DNA of 64,000 nt, from NCBI GenBank assembly GCA_938007995.1, contig CALLLW010000010.1, positions 62,001-126,000 on the forward strand, given 5' to 3'. The DNA is from an uncultured Granulosicoccaceae bacterium. GTDB lineage: Bacteria; Pseudomonadota; Gammaproteobacteria; Granulosicoccales; Granulosicoccaceae. This document shows positions 1-9,400 of this stretch, one piece after another; the first letter of the stretch is position 1; each line of letters opens with the position of its first letter. A program made the position numbers and the translations under genes. Under the pieces are notes generated by a model. It was not told the DNA's origin. It saw only the letters and a list, made by a program, of their open reading frames with translations, and did not search any database.

Positions 1-313
1 GGTAGATGCGCTGTCGCTTATCGCCCCTACGGGGATTGAGCGGATTGCGGAGATTGTGGCAAGTACGCTGTATGTGCAGAGCACGATGTCTTTCTATTAG
101 ACGGGTATGCGTATAGCCCACGTAGGCTGGATAAGCTGGAGGCGCATCCGGCAGTTAAAATGGTAGATGCGCTGTCGCTTATCGCCCCTACGAGGATTGA
201 GTGGATTGCGGAGATTGAGGCAAGTACGCTGTATGTGCAGAGTACGATGGCTTTCTATTAGACAAGTATGCGTATAGCCAACGTAGGCTGGATAAGCTGC
301 AGGCGCATCCGGC
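1..313. repeat. Tandem 161-bp-period repeat with REP/BIME-like units
   Basis: Two copies of a 152-bp segment (1-152 and 162-313) repeat with a 161-bp period and differ at about nine positions. Each copy begins with a REP-like unit in reverse orientation (GATGCGCTGTCGCTTATCG) and ends with one in forward orientation (CGTAGGCTGGATAAGC then GGCGCATCCGGC, at 121-152 and 282-313). These resemble enterobacterial REP/BIME elements, which are often transcribed as hairpins at gene ends. A further GGCGCATCC duplication sits at 302-314. The first copy may extend left of the window. I see no gene in 1-372; the dehalogenase gene ends at 373, so the array lies just past its 3' end. Confidence 0.8.
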
Positions 314-372
314 GCATCCGGCGATGATTAAGCTGTTAAACCCCAATGTTGAATAAATTTTAATTCACCGGT

Positions 373-3300
373 TTACAAATCAATTTCAAGAATCCCGTCT
401 CTCTGTGCTGCGCGTGACTGACACAGAATTACCTCCCGTTTTTGCTGCGATTTTGACAATACAAAATCCCGATGTTCGACCTCTCCACTCACGATCGAAC
501 ACTTACACACGCCACACAAACCATCAGAACACTTTACATCAATTTGAATCCCGTTTTCGGTAAGCACATCGGTTGCTGACTTATCAGCAGGTACTTCAAA
601 CTGTTTGCCGGATTGAATCAGCTTTAACGTGAACGGATAGTTGATGTATTCCGGCACTTCCGGCAGGGAAAAATACTCACTGTGTATTTGCTCATTAGAA
701 AGCCCGGCCTTCTCTGCTGCAGCAACGACGGATTGCATGTAGGCGTCTGGTCCGCAGGTGTATACATGAGTACCGGGTGAGTGGCTCGCAAGCAGAGCAT
801 CAAGATCTGCCCGGCTGCCTTCATCTGAAAAATGCAGATGAATACACTGATGCCATGGCACTGCAGCAAGGTCTTGCAGATACGCAGCATCTTTGCGCGT
901 CGAGCAGGAGTAGTGCATAACAAAAGATTGTTTTGCAGCGTGTAGTTCATGCGCCATGGCAATCATTGGAGTGATACCAATTCCGCCACCCATTAACAGA
1001 TGATGAGTAGCATTTGTCTGAACCGGAAAATGATTGATCGGCTTAGAGATAAACAGCTTACGATCTTCGGTAAAAATCCGATGCAACAGTTGCGAACCGC
1101 CGCGGCCGTTATCTTCACGCAGCACACCTATCTGATAGGTAGATCGATCAGCCGGGTCACCGGACATCGAGTACTGTCGCAGAAACTCGGGCGCGACCAC
1201 AATATCCAGATGTGCACCGGCTTTCCATTCGGGTAACGGTGTGCCATCAAGTGAGGTAAATTCATACTTAGTGGTGCGTTCTGTCATCACTTCGACTTTA
1301 CTCAGCCTGACGCGTAACACAGGTGCATCGCCTTCAATGCGATATTCATGTGCAAGCCCGTTGATTTCACCACGCACCAGTTTTGCCTTATATTGCTCAG
1401 CGGTGATCATTGCCTGGTAGGCTTCAATACCTTTTTCACGATCCATCGGGTAGGGAAAGGGCCAGGGCGGTGGCGCAAGGTTTGCCGGATAAACAGCGAG
1501 GGTTTGATCTTCGTATTTAAGATGCAGATTTTTATTTAAATTGCGTATATTAATTGGATGCAGTGTTTGGCGGTAACCTCCATCGTCCTGTTTTTCCAGG
1601 TCCCACCACCATTTTTTGACCGGATTGCGTTCACCATTACCAACGGCATCGTCCAGCTTTGCCAGAAGCTTTGCCGATCCCGGTAGTTTCATCGCAGCCC
1701 ATCTGAACGGTGCTTCTTTAAATAACCCTTCAAGATTCCATGGGCAGGTTTTCATGCATCTGCCGCACATGGCTCCGCCTTCTGTGGTTAGTCGATACGT
1801 TGTGCACTTCTGGCTGTCTGACTTCCAGATCTCATAACCGTTAAACATCAGCTTCGGGCCTGCGGTGATGGCACCTGACGGGCACTCGCGTGCACACTTG
1901 TTACAGTTTTCGCAGAAGTTCTGTAAGCCGAAGTCGATTGGCTTGTCGTGAGTGACAGGCATGGTGGTAGTGACAACACCGGACTTAAGGCGCGGCCCGA
2001 GGTACGGGTTAAGTATTACTTCACCGATGCGGCTGACTTCACCCAGGCCAGACAACAACAGTAACGGCGGTTGCAGCACTTCACCATCCATGACGGAGTG
2101 CGCTTTGGCCGGATACCCGAGATTTCTGATTTGTTTTGCGATAACCCCGCCAAGCACAGAAAATCGAAGGTAAGCTCGCATTGACTGTGAGACTGCGATC
2201 CAGTCATCACCCGAGGCGCCTTCCATGGTCTCGTAACCCTGATCGACAATCATTGAAATGGCCTGATCATGTGGCGGGTTGATCACGGCACCGGTGGCAT
2301 CGTGGGAGTACCAGGTCCACTCAGGGCAACGTGACAAACCAACTGCGTCAACACCCAGAAAGTAAGCAGTTGCCTTTATGTTATCTGCATTACGTTGTGG
2401 GTCAGTTGCGTGGGCAGGGATGTTATCAGCATGCGCGCCATCCTGTAGCAGGATACAGGCACCCAGTACGCGTCTTTGTCCCATAGAGGGCGCGGCTTTG
2501 CTGACATACTTGCCGCCTTTGGCTGCCTCCTGATTGATTTTACCCATGTCGCCAAACTGCGAGCGGGCAAACATGTCTGTGCGCTTGGGCACACGAGCCA
2601 CACGTTTTTCATCAATATAGGTGGTCGGTTGGTCTACGCGTTTGAGCTTTTCGAAAGGGTGTTCGCTATCGATAAATCGTCTGTTTGCAAAAGGTACGTT
2701 ATTGCGTGCGCTTTTAATTGTGCCTTTGCCAAGCTGCCAGGCAATACCATGGGTTTTTCTGTGCAGCTGTTCAGTTGCAAGCGGTTGATCGGTCTGTAAA
2801 TCAAAGGTGGTGGTAACTGCAGAAACACCAAAACGATTGCCAACGTAAGGGTTATGCAATTGAGCGTCTTTAACAATGGCCAGACCCGCACACACAGTCA
2901 GCTGATTAAGATCAACTTCTGCCATGGTGGCTGAATGACTGCGTGATTCATAGCCGAGCAATCTAAGATAATTTGCAATGACTACAGAAGTTTCAGTCGA
3001 TCGCAATGCAGCACGGCAGGCTTGAGCGTTTTGTATCCACTCTGTGCCTGGCTCCTGTGGCCACGGGTCTCTTGGATATTCATAAAGAAAAACGATTGCG
3101 TAGGTGTGACTGTCTATTGAACTGGGTGGCGACAGCATTGATTCCTTCAGATCAGCCATGATCACATCAATACCGGAAGCCAGTGTTTTGGTTTGTCTGG
3201 TTTTAAGATCTTCTGCCAGTTGATCTACATCGGGATTTCTGTAGGGAGTAGACAGTCTTGCAGAATCGGGTAATCGACAAATGCCAACCATGGAAGCATC

Positions 3301-3582
3301 GCAGAAATAGCCAAACGCTTTTATATGTTTGGCACGTTCTGATAAATCATCCGGGCACTCGGCAACTTGTTTGTTAGTTAGTCCGATGCGTATCGCATCC
3401 ATCAATGCCTGATATTCACTCATTGCATTGACTATGTTTTCAGGGGTTGCGTCATCCCTGAACTGCAAAGGGATATATTGCGGTACGACTGCCAGGTCTG
3501 CCTCACCACACCGATCAAGCCGCTCAAGCGGATACGGGCCAAGGTGTGGCAGTCGATCGCGGGTGGTAAAAAGTCTGGTCAT
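373..3582 (-). CDS. Self-sufficient reductive dehalogenase (RdhA fused to a ferredoxin reductase)
   Basis: Predicted to remove halogen from an organohalide with cobalamin, using electrons from NAD(P)H through its own reductase. Residues 330-620 are the RdhA catalytic region with two ferredoxin-type 4Fe-4S sites (Cys557/560/563/567 and Cys593/606/609/613). Residues about 735-850 bind FAD (RQYS at 802), 860-960 bind NAD(P) (GGGIGITP at 865), and 975-1069 form a plant-type 2Fe-2S domain (Cys1018, 1023, 1026, 1054). Tyr425, Lys493 and Arg565 are candidate counterparts of the catalytic residues of NpRdhA. Residues 1-300 look like a degenerate copy of the catalytic domain. There is no Tat signal and no rdhB, so it is probably cytoplasmic and catabolic, like NpRdhA and BhbA. 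The EamA gene lies 36 bp upstream on the same strand. The substrate is unknown. Confidence 0.88.
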   Translation of the reverse strand: MTRLFTTRDRLPHLGPYPLERLDRCGEADLAVVPQYIPLQFRDDATPENIVNAMSEYQALMDAIRIGLTNKQVAECPDDLSERAKHIKAFGYFCDASMVGICRLPDSARLSTPYRNPDVDQLAEDLKTRQTKTLASGIDVIMADLKESMLSPPSSIDSHTYAIVFLYEYPRDPWPQEPGTEWIQNAQACRAALRSTETSVVIANYLRLLGYESRSHSATMAEVDLNQLTVCAGLAIVKDAQLHNPYVGNRFGVSAVTTTFDLQTDQPLATEQLHRKTHGIAWQLGKGTIKSARNNVPFANRRFIDSEHPFEKLKRVDQPTTYIDEKRVARVPKRTDMFARSQFGDMGKINQEAAKGGKYVSKAAPSMGQRRVLGACILLQDGAHADNIPAHATDPQRNADNIKATAYFLGVDAVGLSRCPEWTWYSHDATGAVINPPHDQAISMIVDQGYETMEGASGDDWIAVSQSMRAYLRFSVLGGVIAKQIRNLGYPAKAHSVMDGEVLQPPLLLLSGLGEVSRIGEVILNPYLGPRLKSGVVTTTMPVTHDKPIDFGLQNFCENCNKCARECPSGAITAGPKLMFNGYEIWKSDSQKCTTYRLTTEGGAMCGRCMKTCPWNLEGLFKEAPFRWAAMKLPGSAKLLAKLDDAVGNGERNPVKKWWWDLEKQDDGGYRQTLHPINIRNLNKNLHLKYEDQTLAVYPANLAPPPWPFPYPMDREKGIEAYQAMITAEQYKAKLVRGEINGLAHEYRIEGDAPVLRVRLSKVEVMTERTTKYEFTSLDGTPLPEWKAGAHLDIVVAPEFLRQYSMSGDPADRSTYQIGVLREDNGRGGSQLLHRIFTEDRKLFISKPINHFPVQTNATHHLLMGGGIGITPMIAMAHELHAAKQSFVMHYSCSTRKDAAYLQDLAAVPWHQCIHLHFSDEGSRADLDALLASHSPGTHVYTCGPDAYMQSVVAAAEKAGLSNEQIHSEYFSLPEVPEYINYPFTLKLIQSGKQFEVPADKSATDVLTENGIQIDVKCSDGLCGVCKCSIVSGEVEHRDFVLSKSQQKREVILCQSRAAQRDGILEIDL

Positions 3583-3618
3583 TTTTTCATTCGCTGTGCG
3601 AAAAAATCATTATTGGAT

Positions 3619-4455
3619 TTATCTGCTCACCGGTTGGGCGGATTGCCTTCTGTAAAGAGTAAACAATCCCGCTGCGACAATAATCGCAGTGCCAACCCAG
3701 GTCCACAGATCCGGCAACTGACCGAATACAAAATACCCATAAAGTGTTCCCCAGATGATCAGTGTGTAGTGAATCGGTGCGACGACTACTGCTTCCGCTG
3801 CTTCGAGGGCTTTGATCACCAGAACCTCGGCAACTGCGGCCATGGTTGCCATAGAGACAATCAATAGTATCTGACCTGTTGAATGCGGTGTGTGCCAGAC
3901 CAGTGGCATAGGTAATGTGATCAATACAGTACCTACAATTGCCGTGTAGGCGACTGTGGTAGAGGTTTTATCTGTGTCTGCCAGTTTTCTACCGATAACC
4001 TGTCGCAACGCATAAGCCAGCGCCGCGATGAGCACCAGCAACACCGCAGGATGAACTGCATCAGTGCCGGGCCGGATGATTATCATCGCCCCGATAAAGC
4101 CAACCGCTACAGCACTCCATCTTCTGATGCCGACTTTTTCGCCAAGGAATAGTGCGCCGAGAATGGTCAGAAAAAATGGCGCTACAAAACTGACAGCAAC
4201 GGCATCAACCAACTTCGCATAGCGTATGGCATAGATAAACAGTAACCCTGAACAGATAGCCAGCGCACCACGACTCACCTGCAGTGGTAACTGACTTGTG
4301 ATGAAAATAGACTTTCCCTTAATCGCAAATAAAATAATCACACCGGCAAATAGCCCAAGCTGCCGGAACCACATGACTTGCGCCGGGTGAAATTCACCAG
4401 TGAGAAATTTCGCCTGAGTGTCGACTGCCGAGAACAGGAACATGCCGCCAAGCAT
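3619..4455 (-). CDS. EamA/DMT-family transporter
   Basis: Inner-membrane protein of the drug/metabolite transporter superfamily with about ten predicted helices arranged as two EamA repeats (about residues 1-130 and 140-270). Family members export or import small metabolites; the substrate here is not evident. It lies 36 bp upstream of the dehalogenase gene on the same strand, so the two probably form an operon and the transporter may move the halogenated substrate or a product. The start is uncertain: ATG at 4455 is the only conventional start, yet it falls inside the first helix, and the frame stays open for 38 more codons upstream with hydrophobic codons directly before it. A non-standard start such as ATC is possible. 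Confidence 0.8.
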   Translation of the reverse strand: MLGGMFLFSAVDTQAKFLTGEFHPAQVMWFRQLGLFAGVIILFAIKGKSIFITSQLPLQVSRGALAICSGLLFIYAIRYAKLVDAVAVSFVAPFFLTILGALFLGEKVGIRRWSAVAVGFIGAMIIIRPGTDAVHPAVLLVLIAALAYALRQVIGRKLADTDKTSTTVAYTAIVGTVLITLPMPLVWHTPHSTGQILLIVSMATMAAVAEVLVIKALEAAEAVVVAPIHYTLIIWGTLYGYFVFGQLPDLWTWVGTAIIVAAGLFTLYRRQSAQPVSR

Positions 4456-4739
4456 AAAAAGGATGCCGAGTTTACTGTTGCGTTGACGCGGTCTGACAGA
4501 AGCAACCGGAGCGACCGAGGGATTAGTGATTTGAAAGCTCCATGCGAAGTCTGAAAGGGAATCTAAACATCAGGCGGCTCTGCTAGCTGTTGCCGTGCGT
4601 TGATCTGAAGGCGAGCGCCCAACTTAAGTGTAAATGGCAGGGCGCTCTGGTAGAAGAGATTTATCCAGCACCATTAAGCAACAGCTCCGGCCCCAATGCG
4701 GTAAACTGATCTCCAGGGCAATCAACAGCAGAACTAACT
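4456..4739. promoter_or_regulatory. Divergent intergenic region with an inverted repeat
   Basis: The 284 bp between the EamA-dehalogenase operon and the NicX-like operon must hold both promoters. An inverted repeat with 8-bp arms, GAGCGCCC (4613-4620) and GGGCGCTC (4640-4647), separated by 19 bp containing CTTAAG, is a candidate operator or mRNA hairpin. I see no strong sigma-70 boxes, and no regulator gene is adjacent. Confidence 0.35.
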
Positions 4740-5774
4740 ATGTCGGCAGTGCTCGATCCGGTATGGCTGGATGCATTCAAACAGGTCTTTGAAAAGTGTC
4801 GTATTGGCGATGATGAATCGGTCATTGTGCTCGCCGAGTCAGGCAGTCGGCCTGCATTGATTCAGCTCGCCGAAACGGCATTGTCGCAACTGGGCTGCAA
4901 CTACTACCGATTGGTTCTGCCAGCGCCATCCGTCGTTGCAGGTCCATTGATACGCTCCAGTGGTGCCTCTGATGCACTGACCGGGCAACAGGGCGCAGTG
5001 GATGCATTGTGCGCATCAGATGTGGTAATTGACCTGACAATCGAAGGCCTGATGCATGCGCCGCAGACAGCGCAGATACTGAAGTCCGGCACCAGAATAA
5101 TGAACATTTCAAATGAGCACCCGGAAGTGCTCAGCCGTTTGCTACCCGATGACTCACTGAAAGCCCGCGTTAAAGAGGCGGTGCAAGAAATCAGATCGTC
5201 GTCGACAATGAAAGTAACTTCTGAGGCCGGTACGGATTTGTCAGTGCAGCTTGCAAAAGCCAGTACCGTCGGCGTCTGGGGCTGGACTGATCGGCCAGGC
5301 ACTCTGGCTCACTGGCCCGGCGGGCTGGTGGTGAGCTTCCCTGCCGCTAATTCCGTCAACGGCACGTTGGTACTGGCCGCCGGTGACCTGAATCTCACCT
5401 TCAAACGCTACATAGAATCGCCGGTAACGCTTACTATAAAAAATGACTATGTCACTGGAATCTCGGGCCATGGAGCTGATGCTGCTTTAATGAAAAACTA
5501 CCTGGTAGCGTTTGACGATAAAGCAGCCTACGCCACCAGCCATGTCGGCTGGGGATTAAATCCTGCTGCTCGGTATGAAGCAATGACTATGTACGATCGC
5601 AACGATACCAACGGTACCGAGCTCAGAGCAGTTGCGGGTAATTTTTTATACTCAACCGGTGCTAATGAGTTTGCCGGTCGATTCACTCGTGGTCATTTCG
5701 ATCTGCCGGTGATGGCGTGTACCATCACATTGGATGATCAGGTCGTGGTTGATAAGGGAATACCTGTGCAATGA
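4740..5774 (+). CDS. NicX-like 2,5-dihydroxypyridine 5,6-dioxygenase family protein
   Basis: The 344-residue protein resembles NicX, the iron(II) extradiol-type ring-cleavage dioxygenase of nicotinate degradation, which belongs to the M29 aminopeptidase-like fold and is about 350 residues long. Candidate metal ligands are His268 (SHVGWG), His319 and Asp321 (RGHFDLP), matching the His-His-Asp spacing of NicX. The N-terminal half is the alpha/beta domain typical of the family. It is the first gene of a tight plus-strand operon: the hydrolase that follows overlaps by ATGA. Its substrate is probably a hydroxylated pyridine or related ring, but homologues of this fold can have other roles, so the exact reaction is an inference. 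Confidence 0.75.
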   Translation: MSAVLDPVWLDAFKQVFEKCRIGDDESVIVLAESGSRPALIQLAETALSQLGCNYYRLVLPAPSVVAGPLIRSSGASDALTGQQGAVDALCASDVVIDLTIEGLMHAPQTAQILKSGTRIMNISNEHPEVLSRLLPDDSLKARVKEAVQEIRSSSTMKVTSEAGTDLSVQLAKASTVGVWGWTDRPGTLAHWPGGLVVSFPAANSVNGTLVLAAGDLNLTFKRYIESPVTLTIKNDYVTGISGHGADAALMKNYLVAFDDKAAYATSHVGWGLNPAARYEAMTMYDRNDTNGTELRAVAGNFLYSTGANEFAGRFTRGHFDLPVMACTITLDDQVVVDKGIPVQ

Positions 5775-6595
5775 CTGTCTATAGGTCATTGATAGCTGAT
5801 ATTGATTGCCTGATATCAGAACCTGCTAATGCCGACCATACTACGGATACACTTATTTGCCTGCATGGTATCGGTGGTGATGATGCGAGCTTTGCACCTC
5901 AGTCAGAAGGATTGTCTGATCAGTTCAGAGTGGTGGCTTGGAACATGCCGGGCTATCGGCTCTCTGCAAAAGCTGAAAGCCTGTCTTTTGCTTCATTGGC
6001 AGAGTCTGTTGTACAGCTTATAGACGGGCTTGATGTCGGGCCGGTCCATCTTGTTGGTCAGTCGATTGGTGGCATGATCGCACAAGAGATCTTTCACCGT
6101 TATCCCGAGTATTTTCAAAGTGGAAAAATCAGTTCACTGATTCCGGTAGCCACCACAGCAGCATTTGGTGGCCGGGACGATACCTTTAAGCAGAGTTTTT
6201 TACAGGCGCGGTTAAGACCACTGGACGATGGTTTATCTATGCAGCAGGTAGCTGAAGCTGCGATACCTGCTATTGTTGCAAAAAATGCTGATCCACAGGT
6301 TATTGATGCTGCGATACAGTCGATGGCGGCTCTGCCATCAGATGTTTATCGTCAAATACTGGATTGCCTGATCACGTTCAACCGGTGGCAGGAATGGCAG
6401 AGTATCGACTGCCCTGTGTGTCTTGTGGCAGGCACTGACGACACCAATGCACCGGCTGCTACAATGAAAAAAATGGCAGACAAACTGCCGCATGCCACGT
6501 ATCACGAGATTGAAAACACCGGACACCTGGTCAACCTTGAGCAAGGTGCGGCATTTAACGAAATAGTGCGTCACTTTATAAATAAATGTCGTTAG
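5771..6595 (+). CDS. Alpha/beta hydrolase (possible ring-fission product hydrolase)
   Basis: A 274-residue soluble alpha/beta hydrolase with the oxyanion motif HGIGG at 32-36, nucleophile elbow GQSIGG with Ser98, an acid at Asp223/224 (GTDD) and His252 (TGHLVN). The start overlaps the stop of the NicX-like gene, so the two are translationally coupled. In nicotinate degradation NicX is followed by a deformylase (NicD) of this fold. By analogy this enzyme may hydrolyse the ring-opened product, but the sequence alone does not fix the bond cleaved. Confidence 0.75.
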   Translation: MTVYRSLIADIDCLISEPANADHTTDTLICLHGIGGDDASFAPQSEGLSDQFRVVAWNMPGYRLSAKAESLSFASLAESVVQLIDGLDVGPVHLVGQSIGGMIAQEIFHRYPEYFQSGKISSLIPVATTAAFGGRDDTFKQSFLQARLRPLDDGLSMQQVAEAAIPAIVAKNADPQVIDAAIQSMAALPSDVYRQILDCLITFNRWQEWQSIDCPVCLVAGTDDTNAPAATMKKMADKLPHATYHEIENTGHLVNLEQGAAFNEIVRHFINKCR

Positions 6596-6611
6596 AAGCA
6601 CCACGAGAACA

Positions 6612-7868
6612 ATGATGAAACAGGACTCTCCAATATTTGAGCCTCAGCAGTGGCAACTCACCGGGCAACAAACAGAGCTCTGTGCATTGGCACGTCAGCT
6701 TGGCCAGTCAAAGTTCAGTGAACGTGCCACTGAGTATGATCGCAACGCGAGCTTTCCAACAGAAAACTTCAAAGATCTGCATCAGTCGGGCTTGTTGGGT
6801 GTTTGTATACCGAAAGACAACGGCGGTCACGGCGCAGACTTAAAGACCTACATGCTGATGGCTTCGGAAATCGGGCGCTACTGTGGAGCGACTGCACTGA
6901 CGTTTAACATGCACGTCAGTTCCTGCTTATGGACCGGGCCACTGGCAGACGGACTAACACTTGATGATGATCTCAGATCACGCTTACAGCAGGGTCGAAA
7001 AATTCATTACCAGAGAATCATTGAAGACGGTGCGATATACGCACAACCGTTTTCCGAAGGTGGTGCAGCTGCTGCCGGTAAAGCAGCGTTTGGTACACAA
7101 GCTATACGAACTGAAGGTGGCTGGCTGGTCAGTGGTAAAAAAATATTCGCGTCGTTATCCGGTCATGCCGATTATTATGGCGCGCTGTGTACCGAGCTTG
7201 CAGACGCTAATGACAAACCATCGCGCAGAAATACCATGTATGTGGCAATTCCGGCCAACGCCGATGGCGTTCGGGTCGAAGGTGAATGGGATCCGTTGGG
7301 TATGCGTGGCACCGTGTCACGCACACTAATTTTTGATGAAGTGTTTGTGACTGAAGAATCCCTGTTAATGCCGCAGGGTGTTTATTTTCAGGCGGCCAGC
7401 CAGTGGCCACACATGTTCATGACACTAACACCAGCCTATATGGGCATAGCGCAGGCGGCCTATGACTTTACTGTCGCATACCTTCGCGGTGAGATGCCGG
7501 GCACGCCACCGGTAAAGCGTCGCATGTTTCCAACCAAGCAGATTGCCGTTGCACAGATGCGTATTATGCTGGAGCAAACCAAAGCTCTCTGGTTTCAGAG
7601 TATCAGTGAGGCAAAACCAAATCCAGATAAAGAATCTCTGCTGCGTGCCTGGGCGGCACAATACAGTGTGATGGAAAACGCCAACGAAATTTCACAGCTT
7701 GCTATCCGTACCTGTGGCGGGCAGGCCATGCTCCGCTCGCTGCATCTTGAAAGGCTCTATCGCGACAGTCGCTGCGGTGCATTAATGCTGCCGTGGACTG
7801 CCGAGCTCTGTATGGACATGATAGGTAAGGGCGCGCTCTATGAAAAAGGTGAGAGTGACGAAGAATGA
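6612..7868 (+). CDS. Acyl-CoA dehydrogenase family flavoprotein
   Basis: A 418-residue flavoprotein with the three-domain acyl-CoA dehydrogenase layout: an N-terminal helical domain with PTENF and GLLGVCIP, a central beta domain (about 135-260) and a C-terminal helical domain with AIRTCGGQAML near 360. The usual catalytic glutamate in YEGT near the C-terminus is not seen; the equivalent segment after YRDSR reads ALMLPWT. The base may lie elsewhere, as in isovaleryl-CoA dehydrogenase, or the protein may be a related oxidase or monooxygenase. It starts with tandem ATG codons (6612, 6615) and overlaps the ligase gene by ATGA. It probably acts on a CoA ester from the ligase. Confidence 0.82.
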   Translation: MMKQDSPIFEPQQWQLTGQQTELCALARQLGQSKFSERATEYDRNASFPTENFKDLHQSGLLGVCIPKDNGGHGADLKTYMLMASEIGRYCGATALTFNMHVSSCLWTGPLADGLTLDDDLRSRLQQGRKIHYQRIIEDGAIYAQPFSEGGAAAAGKAAFGTQAIRTEGGWLVSGKKIFASLSGHADYYGALCTELADANDKPSRRNTMYVAIPANADGVRVEGEWDPLGMRGTVSRTLIFDEVFVTEESLLMPQGVYFQAASQWPHMFMTLTPAYMGIAQAAYDFTVAYLRGEMPGTPPVKRRMFPTKQIAVAQMRIMLEQTKALWFQSISEAKPNPDKESLLRAWAAQYSVMENANEISQLAIRTCGGQAMLRSLHLERLYRDSRCGALMLPWTAELCMDMIGKGALYEKGESDEE

Positions 7869-9400
7869 GTTTGTACCAACGGCTTCAGGTTCATGCTGAA
7901 CAACAGCCGGACAAGACTGCCATTGATAGCGCAGCCGGTGAGCTGTCTTATCACCAGTTAAAGGTACTCACCGACTGGTGTATTGAGTACTTCGAGTCTC
8001 AAGGTATAGCCGCCGGAGATCGGGTGGCACTACTGGCGTTGAATCATCCGGACTGGTTTATCGCAACGTTTGCAGCAGCGCAATGCGGTGTTGTGCTGGT
8101 GCCGCTTAACTGGCGATTGTCTACTGCAGAGTTACGCTTTGTTATCGAAGACTCTCAGCCAAAATTACTTTTGCATGATAGCGAGTTCATGCAGGTCGCC
8201 GTTGATTTGCAGAAGTCCGCAACCGACTTACAGGTAGCAATTTTCTGCAACTCTGATTTTCCGGCGCGCGGCTCGGTTACGTTTAAGCCCACGGCCAGTA
8301 GCACGGCCAGTCACACGACCAGTAACACGACCAGTTACGATAATACTGAGGCCGCCTTGTTTATCGTATACACCTCCGGCACTACCGGCAGACCCAAGGG
8401 GGCAGTGCTAAGTCAAAAAGCGGTGCTGTGCAGCGCTCAAATGAGCCGACACATGACCGATATGACACCGCACGACAATGTGCTTAACGTTTTGCCACTG
8501 TTTCATATAGGCGGATTAAATATTCAGCCGTTACCCGCCTTGATCTACGGCGCGACTCTGGTATTGCATGCGCGGTTTATACCTGATGAAGCCGTTGATG
8601 CATTGAGTGATAAGAACATCACATTAGTGAACTCAGTACCAACACTGTTGCAGGCCATGCTGGATTCTCCCGGTTGGCAACCACAGAAATATCATGCATT
8701 AAGGGCCATTTCTATTGGCTCTACTGACGTGCCACTGTCACTGATAAACCGGGTTCAGGACGCGAGTATTGCTTTGATACAAGTCTACGGCGCAACAGAG
8801 ACCGGACCAGTGGCGATTTATCAGTGTATTGAAGATGCAGATATTGTCGGCACCATCGGTAAAGCCGGAGCATGCTGCGAAATAAAAATATGTAACAAAG
8901 ACGGCGTGCAGGTGGCTCCGGGTGAATCCGGTGAGATACTGGTTAAAGGGGGCAATATTCTTTCTCATTACTGGCGTAACGAGAAAGCCACTTCCAACAG
9001 CATTAAAGAGGGCTGGTTCCGCACCGGTGATGTAGCGCACGTTGATTCAGACGGTTACTACTGGTTTGATGACCGGCTTAAGCATGTGGTGATATCCGGC
9101 GGCGAAAATATTTATCCAGCCGAGCTTGAACGTGTTATTCGTGAGGTGCCGGGCGTGGGTGAGGTAGCAGTGGTCGGCAGGCATGATGAGCGCTGGGGTG
9201 AAGTGCCGGTCGCAGTGATCTCGGGTAATGCGACGCCTGCATCAATCCATAGCGCCTGTGAAGTACTGGCCAGATTCAAGCGTCCTAAAGATGTTGTGTT
9301 TGTTGATTCATTACCGCGAAACGCCCTGGGTAAAGTGCAGGTGCATCAGGTAAAAAAGCTATTAGAAAATACTGGAGTAAGCACCTGTGAAAGTCAGTAA
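7865..9400 (+). CDS. AMP-dependent acyl-CoA synthetase/ligase
   Basis: A 511-residue adenylate-forming enzyme that would activate a carboxylic acid to its CoA thioester. It shows the P-loop YTSGTTGRPKG (169-179), YGATETGP, the hinge region FDDRLKH followed by GGENIYP, and the C-terminal lysine in ALGKVQ (Lys490). A Ser/Thr-rich linker at about 143-158, just before the P-loop, is encoded by four 12-bp repeats and is unusual for the family. The gene overlaps both neighbours, so it is translationally coupled to the acyl-CoA dehydrogenase and the VOC protein. The acid is likely to be the product of ring opening and hydrolysis. Confidence 0.87.
   Translation: MSLYQRLQVHAEQQPDKTAIDSAAGELSYHQLKVLTDWCIEYFESQGIAAGDRVALLALNHPDWFIATFAAAQCGVVLVPLNWRLSTAELRFVIEDSQPKLLLHDSEFMQVAVDLQKSATDLQVAIFCNSDFPARGSVTFKPTASSTASHTTSNTTSYDNTEAALFIVYTSGTTGRPKGAVLSQKAVLCSAQMSRHMTDMTPHDNVLNVLPLFHIGGLNIQPLPALIYGATLVLHARFIPDEAVDALSDKNITLVNSVPTLLQAMLDSPGWQPQKYHALRAISIGSTDVPLSLINRVQDASIALIQVYGATETGPVAIYQCIEDADIVGTIGKAGACCEIKICNKDGVQVAPGESGEILVKGGNILSHYWRNEKATSNSIKEGWFRTGDVAHVDSDGYYWFDDRLKHVVISGGENIYPAELERVIREVPGVGEVAVVGRHDERWGEVPVAVISGNATPASIHSACEVLARFKRPKDVVFVDSLPRNALGKVQVHQVKKLLENTGVSTCESQ
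8291..8338 (+). repeat. Four 12-bp in-frame tandem repeats in the acyl-CoA ligase gene
   Basis: Four consecutive 12-mers, ACGGCCAGTAGC, ACGGCCAGTCAC, ACGACCAGTAAC and ACGACCAGTTAC, encode four Thr-(Ala/Thr)-Ser-X units in a linker ahead of the ATP-binding loop. The copies differ by few bases and the frame is kept. Confidence 0.9.

Noticed and set aside
1000..2799. Plus-strand open frames inside the dehalogenase gene
   Set aside because: All are short shadows of the 1069-residue gene on the other strand, without ribosome-binding sites or recognisable domains.
373..3582. A respiratory (membrane-linked) reductive dehalogenase
   Set aside because: There is no Tat signal peptide and no rdhB anchor gene, and the fused NAD(P)H reductase fits a cytoplasmic catabolic enzyme.
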